The translations under genes and the position numbers were made by a program. 41,310 nt of DNA from an uncultured Eubacteriales bacterium (GTDB lineage: Bacteria > Bacillota > Clostridia > Oscillospirales > CAG-272), in the NCBI GenBank assembly GCA_905201895.1, contig CAJKPX010000016.1, positions 1 through 41,310 on the forward strand, written 5' to 3'. Positions 29,948 to 37,529 of the stretch are shown piece after piece; position 1 is the first letter of the stretch, and the number at the start of each line of letters is the position of its first letter. The notes beneath the pieces are model-generated. The model did not search any database. It saw only the letters and a list, made by a program, of their open reading frames with translations, and was not told the origin of the DNA.

Positions 29948-31151
29948 GGGTCATCACCTCCACGCCAAGCTCCGCCAGGCGCTCAAAGAAGTCGGGATAG
30001 CTCTTGTCAATCGCCTCGGCTCCCTCAATCGTGCCCCCCGTGAGGGTAAGCAGCACCGCGAGCGACATCACGATGCGGTGATCGTTGTAACCGAGAAGCG
30101 GCACATCGGGCGCATGAAAATCGACGGGATAGACCACCACGGTATCCTCGTGAACCGACACCGAAACGCCGAATTTTTGCAGCTCCTGCGCCATTGCTGC
30201 GGCGCGGTCGCTTTCTTTGATACGCAGGCGGCGCGTGCCGTTGAAGATGCCGCCGTGCTTTGCCGCCGCGATCGAGAACAGAATCGGTCCGAGATCGGGG
30301 CAATCACCGATGTGAATGGTTGGCGTGCCCTGGCAGAGCATGTTGAAATAATGGCGGTAAACGCGATCACCCTGCAGACTGTCGGGGCGTAGACCACTCA
30401 CCGTTACCTCTCCGCCAAGTACCCCGAGTGCATCGAGAAAGGCGGAGTTGGAATAGTCGCCCTCAACCGTGGTTTCGTGCGCACGGTAGGTCTGATTTCC
30501 GCGAATTGCAAGGGTGTGCTCGTCTTGCCACACGATCTCAACGCCGAATTCGCGCAGCGCGTCGACCGTGAGGTTTAGGTAGGAACGGCTCTCCACAGGG
30601 GGCGTGATGCGGATCACACTGTCCGCCCCCGCAAGCGGAAGGGCGAAAAGCAGACCGCTGATAAACTGGCTGCTCACGTTGCCGACCACGCGATATTCCC
30701 CGGCGGGGAGCGGTCCCTGAACGGTGATTGCGCATCCGTTCGGTTCATATCGAAGTCCAAGTTCGCGACAGAGCTCGGCGTAAACGCTCATGGGGCGCTG
30801 CATCAGGCTCGGTGCTCCAACAAGGGTGGCAGGATTGCCCGAAAGCAGCGTTAAGGGAAGAAAAAAACGAAGGGTGCTCCCGCTCTCGCGACACGGAAGC
30901 GGCTCTTGGGGAGCGGCGCGTCGGACGTCGATTCCGCGCACACGCACGGTCTCGCCCTCGCGTGACCATTCAGCCCCCAGCACGCGCAGACAGTCCAGCG
31001 TTGCTGAAACGTCCTCGCAGCTTGAAATGCCGTGGATCACGCTCTCGCCCTTGGAAAGCGCGGCACAGATGAGCAGACGGTGCGCCATGCTCTTGGAGGG
31101 CGGCGCCGAAACGCATCCTCCGGCAAGCCCCTTGGAAATGCTTACCTGCAC
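29940..31151 (-). CDS. aroA: 3-phosphoshikimate 1-carboxyvinyltransferase (EPSP synthase)
   Basis: 403 residues from a GTG start that overlaps the end of aroQ by 10 bases and follows GGGGAGG. Recognised motifs are the N-terminal PPSKSMAHRLL (phosphate-binding Lys, Ser, Arg), the substrate loop CRESGSTLRF and the C-terminal RIKESDRAAAMAQEL and YNDHRIVMSLAV. EPSP synthase transfers the enolpyruvyl group from phosphoenolpyruvate to shikimate 3-phosphate. It is slightly shorter than the Escherichia coli enzyme (427), as in many Clostridia. Confidence 0.95.
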   Translation of the reverse strand: MQVSISKGLAGGCVSAPPSKSMAHRLLICAALSKGESVIHGISSCEDVSATLDCLRVLGAEWSREGETVRVRGIDVRRAAPQEPLPCRESGSTLRFFLPLTLLSGNPATLVGAPSLMQRPMSVYAELCRELGLRYEPNGCAITVQGPLPAGEYRVVGNVSSQFISGLLFALPLAGADSVIRITPPVESRSYLNLTVDALREFGVEIVWQDEHTLAIRGNQTYRAHETTVEGDYSNSAFLDALGVLGGEVTVSGLRPDSLQGDRVYRHYFNMLCQGTPTIHIGDCPDLGPILFSIAAAKHGGIFNGTRRLRIKESDRAAAMAQELQKFGVSVSVHEDTVVVYPVDFHAPDVPLLGYNDHRIVMSLAVLLTLTGGTIEGAEAIDKSYPDFFERLAELGVEVMTHE

Positions 31152-31591
31152 GTTCCCGCCTCCCCTCTCGCGATCAGAAGGTCGATCGCCTCAAGATAGC
31201 CCGCCGTTCCGTGTCCCGTGATCGTCTTGACACAGGCCCGGCGGATATAGCTGATCTGTCGGAACGACTCACGCTCCTCAACCTTGGAGATATGCACCTC
31301 CACGGTGGGCAGGCACGTGGATTTTACTGCATCAAGCAGAGCAACGCTCGTGTGCGTATAAGCGCCCGGGTTAATCACGATGCCGTCCGCCCCCTCAAAA
31401 TACGCCTCCTGAATCCAATCGACCAGCACGCCCTCGTGGTTGCTTTGGCGGCAGATCGCCTCCACGCTGCGCTCGCGGCAATACGCCTCGATCCGCTCGA
31501 TCAGGCTTTTGTAGGTCTCGTTTCCGTAGTGCTCGGGCTCACGGATGCCAAGCATATTGAGATTGGGGCCGTTCAGTATATAAATCTTCAT
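31142..31591 (-). CDS. aroQ: Type II 3-dehydroquinate dehydratase
   Basis: 149 residues, the normal length of type II dehydroquinases. ILNGPNLNMLGIREPEHYG carries the conserved Asn, Arg and catalytic Tyr; SNHEGVLVDWI, INPGAYTHTS and VEVHISKVEERESFR complete the active site (His and Arg). The usual Asn after HIS is Lys here, a mild departure. It dehydrates 3-dehydroquinate to 3-dehydroshikimate and assembles as dodecamers in known members. Its ATG overlaps the stop of aroE/K as ATGA, which implies coupled translation; the GGAG site is 11 bases away. Confidence 0.95.
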   Translation of the reverse strand: MKIYILNGPNLNMLGIREPEHYGNETYKSLIERIEAYCRERSVEAICRQSNHEGVLVDWIQEAYFEGADGIVINPGAYTHTSVALLDAVKSTCLPTVEVHISKVEERESFRQISYIRRACVKTITGHGTAGYLEAIDLLIARGEAGTCR

Positions 31592-32850
31592 GAAAGATGA
31601 AACTCCTTTCGTATGACATCAGCAACCGCCTCGGGGCTGTCCGACGCGTCGATGCGACAGTCTGCCGCTGCAAGGTAGCGCCCGTAGCGCTCCTCATAGC
31701 GTGCGCGGATCGCGTCTGCCGTGGATGCCAAAGGGCGGTCATCGGTTGGACAGAGTGCCTCGAGAGGGCGATCAAGAAAATAGAGTCTGCCGTTTCGACG
31801 CAGAGCGTCCAGGTTGCTCTCGCGCAGGATCGCACCGCCGCCCGTTGCAACGATCAGACCGTTGCGATCGGCGATCTCCTCCTCGATCACGCGGCTCTCA
31901 AGATCGCGGAACGCCGTCTCACCTTCAGATGCAAAAATATCCGGGATACTCTTCCCTGCCGCGCGCACGATCAGCTCGTCGCTGTCAACAAGGGGACGTC
32001 CGCTCATCTGCGCCAGCAAGCCGCCAACCGTGGTCTTGCCCGAGGCCGGCATGCCGATGAGAACCAGATTCTCCTTTTCGCGTAAAATACGCATGAAAAC
32101 GCGCTCGCAGGTGTCGCTCGGCAGATCCTTGCCCAGAAAGATCTCGCAAGCACGCACCGCCTGTGCCACAAGCATGAACAGCCCGCCCTCAGCGGCAATT
32201 CCGCGTGCCTGCGCATCCAGGATCAGGCGAGAGCGAAGCGGATTGTAAACCGCATCCACCACACCGCACAGGTGCGGAAAGCGCGAAACATCAACCGCCG
32301 CGGCAGCGATCCGCTCGTTGCCGTTCGGATACGGAAACATGCCGCAGGGGGTGGTATTGATCAAAATTTCGGTATCGGCATGCAGGCGATAGAGTGTGTC
32401 GTAGTCGATCACACCCTCGCGCGCGCATCTGCCGACCGTGAGGACGGTTGTGGCGCCGAGTCGGTCTGCCACCGCGCGTGCGGTGCGTGAGGTGCCTCCC
32501 GTGCCGAGAATGGCAACCTTTTTGCCGCCGAGATCAAGCCCGATGCGCTCAATCAAACGCGTCATGCCGTAAACGTCGGTATTATATCCGCAAAGTCTGC
32601 CGTCCCGATTTACGATCGTGTTGACCGCACCGACGGCACGTGCCATCCCATCGATCTCGTCCAGGTGCGGGATCACGCGTTCCTTATAGGGGATCGTGAC
32701 GTTGATGCCGCAAAACTGCCGTTCGGTCAGAAAGGCGTCGAGCGCGTTGGGTGCAATCTCGCGGATCTCATATTGATAGTCGGCAAGCTCACGGTGAATC
32801 TCCGCCGAAAAGCTGTGCCCGAGGTGTTCTCCGATACATCCGTATTCCAT
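31588..32850 (-). CDS. Fused shikimate dehydrogenase-shikimate kinase
   Basis: 420 residues. About 1-258 is AroE: GHSFSAEIH, the catalytic Lys56 in NVTIPYKERV, Asp92 in GYNTDVYG, the NADP loop ILGTGGTSRTA and INTTPCGMFP. About 262-420 is AroK: Walker A GMPASGKTT (266-274), DSDELI, FRDLESRVIEEE, ATGGGAIL and the lid Arg in DDRPLA. The protein would reduce 3-dehydroshikimate and then phosphorylate shikimate, two steps separated by no other enzyme. The linker is very short. The ATG is chosen because GAGAGG lies 6 bases upstream. This aroE-aroK order occurs in some Clostridia but is unusual elsewhere. Confidence 0.93.
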   Translation of the reverse strand: MEYGCIGEHLGHSFSAEIHRELADYQYEIREIAPNALDAFLTERQFCGINVTIPYKERVIPHLDEIDGMARAVGAVNTIVNRDGRLCGYNTDVYGMTRLIERIGLDLGGKKVAILGTGGTSRTARAVADRLGATTVLTVGRCAREGVIDYDTLYRLHADTEILINTTPCGMFPYPNGNERIAAAAVDVSRFPHLCGVVDAVYNPLRSRLILDAQARGIAAEGGLFMLVAQAVRACEIFLGKDLPSDTCERVFMRILREKENLVLIGMPASGKTTVGGLLAQMSGRPLVDSDELIVRAAGKSIPDIFASEGETAFRDLESRVIEEEIADRNGLIVATGGGAILRESNLDALRRNGRLYFLDRPLEALCPTDDRPLASTADAIRARYEERYGRYLAAADCRIDASDSPEAVADVIRKEFHLS

Positions 32851-32901
32851 AAAAAATCCTCTCGGAAGGGTTATCATACTCTGCACGGTGTGCAGAAGAA
32901 G

Positions 32902-33993
32902 TCAATCGTTTTGGGGGAATTCGCGGTTTCCATTGCGCTGAGCGAGCAGGTCACACAGAACAAGCGCGGTAATGCTGTCGACCACAACCCTTGCGCGATG
33001 CACAATTACGGGATCGTGTCTGCCCTTCAGGGTCAGGCGCGTGGGCTGCATGGCGGCAGGATCAACGGTTTGCTGCTCGCGATAGATTGAGGGCGTGGGC
33101 TTGACGGCGCATCGGAACAGGATCGGCATGCCGTTGGTGATGCCACCGTTGATGCCACCGTTATGATTGGTGACGGTGTTGATCCTGCCGTCTCTGACGC
33201 AAAAAGGATCGTTTGCCTCGCTCCCGCGCATACGGGCAAAATCAAAGCCTGCTCCAAATTCCACGCCCTTGACGGCGGGAATCGAAAAGAGCGCGTGCGA
33301 GAGCATGCTCTCCACGGTGTCAAACCAGGGCTCACCAAGCCCTGCGGGAAGTCCGATCACAGCGGTTTCGAGAATGCCGCCAACACTGTCGCCCTCGCTC
33401 GCCGCCTGCTCGATCGTGCGGCGCATACGCTCCGCTGCGTCCTCCGAGAGAACGGGAAAGGTTACCTGCCCCAGCGCCTCAAGATCATGCGGCAGATCGG
33501 AAAAGGGTTGGTCGGCAATTCCGGCAAGCTCGGAGATATGCGTGCCGATCATCACACCGCGCCCACGCAGTGCCGAGATGGCGATCGCCCCCACGGCAAC
33601 CAGCGCCGCCGTGATGCGTCCCGAAAAATGACCGCCGCCGCGATAGTCCTCAAAGCCGCCGTATTTCTGCGAAGCACTGTAATCGGCATGTCCCGGTCGC
33701 GGCAATCCGCGCTCGTAGTCTCCGCTTCGGGTATTGGTATTGGGAATCAGGATGCAGATCGGTGTGCCCGTGGTGCGTCCCTCAAACACGCCACTAATGA
33801 TGCGAAGCTCGTCCGCCTCCACGCGTGCGGTTGAAATTCTGCCGTGCGGACGGCGCAGGGCAAGCTGATGGCGGATAAAATCCTCGTCCACCGCAATTCC
33901 AGACGGCAGTCCGTCGAGCACAGCACCGATTTCGGGGCCGTGGCTCTCGCCAAACAGGGTCACGCTCACGGCGTTACCAAACGTATTTCTCAT
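32902..33993 (-). CDS. aroC: Chorismate synthase
   Basis: 363 residues, the normal length. Signature segments are NTFGNAVSVTLFGESHGPEIG (the His of ESHG), RRPHGRISTARVEADE, RPGHADYS, RGGGHFSGRITAALVAVGAIA, ITNHNGGINGGITNG (FMN-binding region) and the C-terminal GRHDPVIVHRARVV. It performs the trans-1,4 elimination of phosphate from EPSP to chorismate with reduced FMN. A GAGGGGGG site precedes the ATG. It is 18 bases after aroB and 51 bases before aroE/K in transcription order. Confidence 0.96.
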   Translation of the reverse strand: MRNTFGNAVSVTLFGESHGPEIGAVLDGLPSGIAVDEDFIRHQLALRRPHGRISTARVEADELRIISGVFEGRTTGTPICILIPNTNTRSGDYERGLPRPGHADYSASQKYGGFEDYRGGGHFSGRITAALVAVGAIAISALRGRGVMIGTHISELAGIADQPFSDLPHDLEALGQVTFPVLSEDAAERMRRTIEQAASEGDSVGGILETAVIGLPAGLGEPWFDTVESMLSHALFSIPAVKGVEFGAGFDFARMRGSEANDPFCVRDGRINTVTNHNGGINGGITNGMPILFRCAVKPTPSIYREQQTVDPAAMQPTRLTLKGRHDPVIVHRARVVVDSITALVLCDLLAQRNGNREFPQND

Positions 33994-34011
33994 TGGGTGA
34001 TCCCCCCTCTG

Positions 34012-35037
34012 TTATCTGTTGTAGTAATCACGAATCTCACGTTTCCAATCGGCAAGCGGGAGACGCTTGATCTCGCAGGAGCCGATGCGCTCGACCCAAA
34101 CAACCGAAATGCTGTCGCCCTCGCGCTTTTTATCGTGCGCGGCAGCGTTGAGCATCGCGTCGAGATCTCCACCGAGCTCGGTGGGCAGCTGCAGACGCTC
34201 CAACACACGGTGAAGTCGCTCGCGCACCTCGGGGGCGCACATCGGAAGCATGCCGAGTGCCACGCATTCACCGTGGCAGAGCCCGTGCAAATGCTCTGCA
34301 GATTCGATCCCGTGACCGAGCGTATGTCCAAAATTCAGGATGCGGCGCAGACCGCTCTCACGTTCGTCACGCTCGACCACCGATTTTTTGATGCAGAGCG
34401 ACGCCTCGATCACGCGCTCGATCTCGGAGATCGGGTTGCAGACTTCAAGCAACTCAAAGAGCGCGGCATCCGAGGTCATTGCCATTTTTACTGCCTCTGC
34501 CAAACCATTTGCGATCTGTCGCGGTGGAAGGGTGGCAAGCGTGTTGGGGTCAATCAGAACGCAACGGGGCTGATAAAATGCACCCACGATGTTCTTTACG
34601 CCGCCGAGATTAACCGCAACCTTGCCACCGATCGAGGAATCGACCTGCGAAAGGACGGTAGTTGGAATATTGTAAAAATCAATGCCGCGCATATAGGATG
34701 CCGCCGCGAAGCCTGCGAGGTCACCCACCACGCCGCCACCGACCGCAACCACGCAATCGGCTCTGGTAAAGCTTTTTTCCATCATCATGCGGCAAAGCGC
34801 CTCAAGCTCGGCAAAGGATTTGCTCCCCTCCCCCATCGGGACCGTGACAACGGTTGCCTCGCGGCACTGTGCCGCCACCCTTTGCGCATATGTGGCAGGC
34901 ACGCCGCTGTCGGTGACGACCAGGACGCGACGGTCGAGCCGCAGAAGCTCGCCCGCACGGTCAAGTGCACCGCGCTCCAGGATAATATCGTAGCCGTTTT
35001 GCGGCAGATCCATGTGCAGTATCATATCGGTTCTCAC
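34012..35037 (-). CDS. aroB: 3-dehydroquinate synthase
   Basis: 341 residues from a GTG whose GTGA overlaps the pheA stop; an ATG four codons later (35025) is a possible alternative, and neither has a strong Shine-Dalgarno. NAD and metal motifs are clear: VAVGGGVVGDLAGFAAASY, NIPTTVLSQVDSSIGGKVAVN, the Zn ligands in NGLAEAVK (Glu), NFGHTLGHGIE (His) and HGECVALGM (His). It converts DAHP to 3-dehydroquinate, the second step of the pathway. Confidence 0.95.
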   Translation of the reverse strand: MRTDMILHMDLPQNGYDIILERGALDRAGELLRLDRRVLVVTDSGVPATYAQRVAAQCREATVVTVPMGEGSKSFAELEALCRMMMEKSFTRADCVVAVGGGVVGDLAGFAAASYMRGIDFYNIPTTVLSQVDSSIGGKVAVNLGGVKNIVGAFYQPRCVLIDPNTLATLPPRQIANGLAEAVKMAMTSDAALFELLEVCNPISEIERVIEASLCIKKSVVERDERESGLRRILNFGHTLGHGIESAEHLHGLCHGECVALGMLPMCAPEVRERLHRVLERLQLPTELGGDLDAMLNAAAHDKKREGDSISVVWVERIGSCEIKRLPLADWKREIRDYYNR

Positions 35038-36116
35038 TTTCCGCCATACGAGCCGACCAGCTTGAGTCGGTCGCAGTAATAGCCAAGATGGTGGAGCATG
35101 TTCTCCCCCTCGGGCGTGTGGATATTGCCGTCCGCCTCCACGTAGAAGTAATACTGCCAGAGCAGCTCCTTCATGGGACGGCTGCGCAGCGAGCGCATAT
35201 TGAAACCGTGCTGACCGATGACGTCGATTGCCTTTGCGAGCGATCCGGCTTCATTTTTAACGGTGAAGACCAGAACGAAATGGCTGCCGTGTCGCGCGGA
35301 GTGCAGCTCCTCGGAGCGCGAGAACACCGCAAAACGCGTGGTATTGGAGCGACTTGCATTGACGTTTCGCTCAAGCACGTCAAGTCCGAACACCTCTGCC
35401 GCCTCCTCGCTTGCGATTGCCGCGATTGAGGGGTCGCCGCACTCGGCAACGTATTTTGCTGCAAGCGCGGTGTTGGTGTATTCCTGCGTCTGCCAGCCGT
35501 TTGCGCGGATATATTCGGCGCATTGACCGAGCGCCTGCGGATGGCTCAAAATCGTTTTGATCTCTCCCTTTTGTGCCCCCGGCACAGCCAGAAGATCGTG
35601 GGACACGGCAAGATCGAGCACGGCATTGATATAAAGGCTGCCCGAGAACATCAGATCGGTAACCTGACCGACCTCGCCGTTGTAGCTGTTCTCGATCGGC
35701 AAAACGGCAACGTCACACTCGCCTGCTTCAACCGCGCGGTATGCCGAGGTGAAATCCCCGAACGCCACGCGTTGTGCCGTTGGAAAGAGCTTGCCTGTTG
35801 CAATGTAGGCAAACGCACCGACCGTGCCGCAGTAGGCTGCGCGCATGCCCTCGAGGAGCTTGTGCTGATAGGCTCGCGAGATCGCCATATTATTACGGAT
35901 AAAATTGGTGTAGTAGGCACGAAGCTCGTCATCCTCCACGCGTGCCGCGCCGCGGCGAATCACCGCCTCCTCACGCGCCTCATCGAGCACGGGAAGCCCA
36001 TGTTCGCGTTTATACTGCGCAACCTTCTCAACCGCCTGCATGCGACGCACAAAAAGCCGCGCCATTTCCTCGTCAACCTCGTTGATAATGCCTCTTGCCT
36101 CTTCCAAAAGATCCAT
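35034..36116 (-). CDS. pheA: Bifunctional chorismate mutase-prephenate dehydratase (P-protein)
   Basis: 360 residues. An AroQ-class chorismate mutase (about 1-88, with Arg, Lys and Glu residues in LFVRRMQAVEKVAQYKRE) is joined to prephenate dehydratase (about 92-270, with GTVGAFAYIATGKLFP and the catalytic NTTRFAVF) and an ACT domain (about 280-355, GSLAKAIDVIGQHGFNM and RSRPMKELLWQYYFYVE). It makes phenylpyruvate from chorismate; the ACT domain normally gives feedback control by phenylalanine. AAAAGGAG lies 7 bases before the ATG. It is the first gene of the aromatic operon, with the operator-like palindrome in its leader. Confidence 0.95.
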   Translation of the reverse strand: MDLLEEARGIINEVDEEMARLFVRRMQAVEKVAQYKREHGLPVLDEAREEAVIRRGAARVEDDELRAYYTNFIRNNMAISRAYQHKLLEGMRAAYCGTVGAFAYIATGKLFPTAQRVAFGDFTSAYRAVEAGECDVAVLPIENSYNGEVGQVTDLMFSGSLYINAVLDLAVSHDLLAVPGAQKGEIKTILSHPQALGQCAEYIRANGWQTQEYTNTALAAKYVAECGDPSIAAIASEEAAEVFGLDVLERNVNASRSNTTRFAVFSRSEELHSARHGSHFVLVFTVKNEAGSLAKAIDVIGQHGFNMRSLRSRPMKELLWQYYFYVEADGNIHTPEGENMLHHLGYYCDRLKLVGSYGGK

Positions 36117-36146
36117 TTTTGCGCTCCTTTTCCATTGTTTTTTGCT

Positions 36147-36165
36147 ATGTTAACACTGTTAACAT
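36147..36165. promoter_or_regulatory. Palindromic operator candidate in the aromatic-operon leader
   Basis: ATGTTAACA-C-TGTTAACAT, a perfect 9-bp inverted repeat around one base, about 8-26 bases inside the predicted pheA transcript. I saw no second copy in the window. A repressor bound here would block initiation or early elongation; the divergent TetR gene product is the obvious candidate (inference). Confidence 0.65.
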
Positions 36166-36180
36166 GGAAGGGATGGGTCT

Positions 36181-36209
36181 ATTATACCTCAAACAAGGTG
36201 GATTGTCAA
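36181..36209 (-). promoter_or_regulatory. Consensus promoter of the aromatic operon
   Basis: Minus strand: TTGACA (36209-36204), 17-bp spacer, TATAAT (36186-36181). Both hexamers match consensus exactly. Confidence 0.9.
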
Positions 36210-36229
36210 GCGCTTTGCAAAAAAAATTC

Positions 36230-36258
36230 TTGCATCGCGGGCATTTTTGTGGTAGAAT
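36230..36258 (+). promoter_or_regulatory. Divergent promoter of the TetR-family gene
   Basis: TTGCAT (36230-36235), 17-bp spacer, TAGAAT (36253-36258), with TGTGG before the -10. Its -35 box is 20 bp from the -35 of the aromatic operon. Confidence 0.75.
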
Positions 36259-36298
36259 TAAAATAAAGACGGCAAGGAATGAAACAGGAGGCGAGATC

Positions 36299-36880
36299 AT
36301 GGAAGAACATCTCATGTCCGATGCAATGCGAGAGCGGCTGATCGTGGCAGGAATTCGCGAGCTTGAGGCACACGGACTGCACGACTTTTCTCTGCGCCGT
36401 GTTGCGGTTGCCTGCGAGGTTTCCTGCGCAGCGCCCTACCGTCATTTCCGCGATAAGGACGATCTGATCCTTGAGATCATTCGCTATATCAACCACCGCT
36501 GGACGCTTCTGCAGGAGCAGATTCTCTCGGTGTTCGCCGCCGACGATCCCCGACGCATCGTGGAGCTCGGCGTGGCGCACGTTCGCTTCTGGATCGCCAA
36601 TCCCAATTTCCGTTCGGTCCTGCTTCTCGACGATCCCGATCCCGAAAGCCCGCGCCGCTCCGAGCGGAACAAGCTGCGCGACGGAATTCAGGCGATCCTT
36701 GACGAATACTGCACGCTTCGCGCCCTCTCCCCCGAGCAGACCGCACGCCTTTGCTATCTCTTTCCTGCCGTGATCTACGGCACGGTGCTGCTGCTGGGCA
36801 ACCGCGAGCTGGAAAACAATGACGAAACCTTCCGCTTCGTACGAGCACGGTTTGAGGAGCTCGTACAAGGAACGGTGTGA
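36299..36880 (+). CDS. TetR-family transcriptional regulator
   Basis: 193 residues from the ATG 7 bases after CAGGAGG. The N-terminal three-helix DNA-binding domain (about 8-55) shows the TetR pattern: AGIRELEAHGLHDFSLRRVA, then CEVSCAAPYRHFRDKDDLILEII, where YRHFRDKDDL is the family hallmark. The C-terminal ligand-binding region (about 65-190) resembles the WHG-type TetR C-terminus, with FWIANPNFRSVLLL. The ligand is unknown. It is divergent from the aromatic operon and 16 bases upstream of a histidine phosphatase gene, so it may control either or both. Confidence 0.88.
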   Translation: MEEHLMSDAMRERLIVAGIRELEAHGLHDFSLRRVAVACEVSCAAPYRHFRDKDDLILEIIRYINHRWTLLQEQILSVFAADDPRRIVELGVAHVRFWIANPNFRSVLLLDDPDPESPRRSERNKLRDGIQAILDEYCTLRALSPEQTARLCYLFPAVIYGTVLLLGNRELENNDETFRFVRARFEELVQGTV

Positions 36881-36896
36881 CGGACGGAGGGCTGCT

Positions 36897-37433
36897 ATGA
36901 TTTATCTCATGCGACACGGCGCAGACCCCTCCGATCGCTTTGGCGGGTGGAGCCCGTACGGTCTGACAGAGCAAGGCAAGGCACAGGTTCACGAGGCAAA
37001 GCTACGTTTGCGGGGAAAAGGCATCACACACGTATACGCAAGTGATCTGGTCCGTGCAAGGGAGACTGCCGAGATCGTTGCAGAGGGGCTTTCCCTTCCA
37101 ATCACTTACCTGCCCCAATTTCGCGAATCCAACAACGGATTATTGGCGGGCATGCTCAAAAGCGAAGCTATTAAAAAATATCCCGGAGTATATTGGAACA
37201 CACTTGATTGGAGCGAGCCATGGCCCGAGGGTGAGAGCCCCGAGCAGTTTTTTCACCGCATCCGCAATGCATGGCTTACATTCAAGGAGCAGGTTGGAGC
37301 ACAAAACGTATTGCTTGTGTCCCACGGCGGTGTGATGAACGTGATCCTGTGTCTGGAAAATCGAATCCCCTACACCAACAAGGAAACGCATTTTCGGATC
37401 GAAGATGCGGAAATCATCGCAATCGACAACTGA
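36897..37433 (+). CDS. Histidine phosphatase family protein
   Basis: 178 residues. MIYLMRHGADPS holds the catalytic RHG motif (His7), VYASDLVRARETAEIVAE the second conserved Arg, and LVSHGGVMN the second catalytic His. Between them, FRESNNGLLAGM and WPEGESPEQFF fit the phosphoglycerate-mutase-like branch of phosphatases. These enzymes form a phosphohistidine and hydrolyse phosphate esters; the substrate is not predictable. GGAGG lies 6 bases before the ATG. It is cotranscribed with the TetR gene and ends in a strong terminator. Confidence 0.9.
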   Translation: MIYLMRHGADPSDRFGGWSPYGLTEQGKAQVHEAKLRLRGKGITHVYASDLVRARETAEIVAEGLSLPITYLPQFRESNNGLLAGMLKSEAIKKYPGVYWNTLDWSEPWPEGESPEQFFHRIRNAWLTFKEQVGAQNVLLVSHGGVMNVILCLENRIPYTNKETHFRIEDAEIIAIDN

Positions 37434-37448
37434 AACGAAGTCAAATGT

Positions 37449-37496
37449 AAAAAGCGCGGGAGCCGACCTCGGGTAAAGTCGACTCCCATGCTTTTT
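37449..37496 (+). terminator. Terminator after the histidine phosphatase gene
   Basis: AAAAAGC-GC-GGGAG-CC-GAC (from 37449) pairs with GTC-GA-CTCCC-AT-GCTTTTT (to 37496). A/T tracts on both sides suggest it also serves uvrA from the other strand. Confidence 0.8.
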
Positions 37497-37529
37497 CTCA
37501 TTCTTTCGATCGGATTTTGAACTCCGATC

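Noticed and set aside
36117..36180. A T-box or peptide attenuator before pheA
   Set aside because: The transcribed leader is about 55 bases, with no T-box sequence, no terminator and no short Phe/Tyr-rich reading frame.
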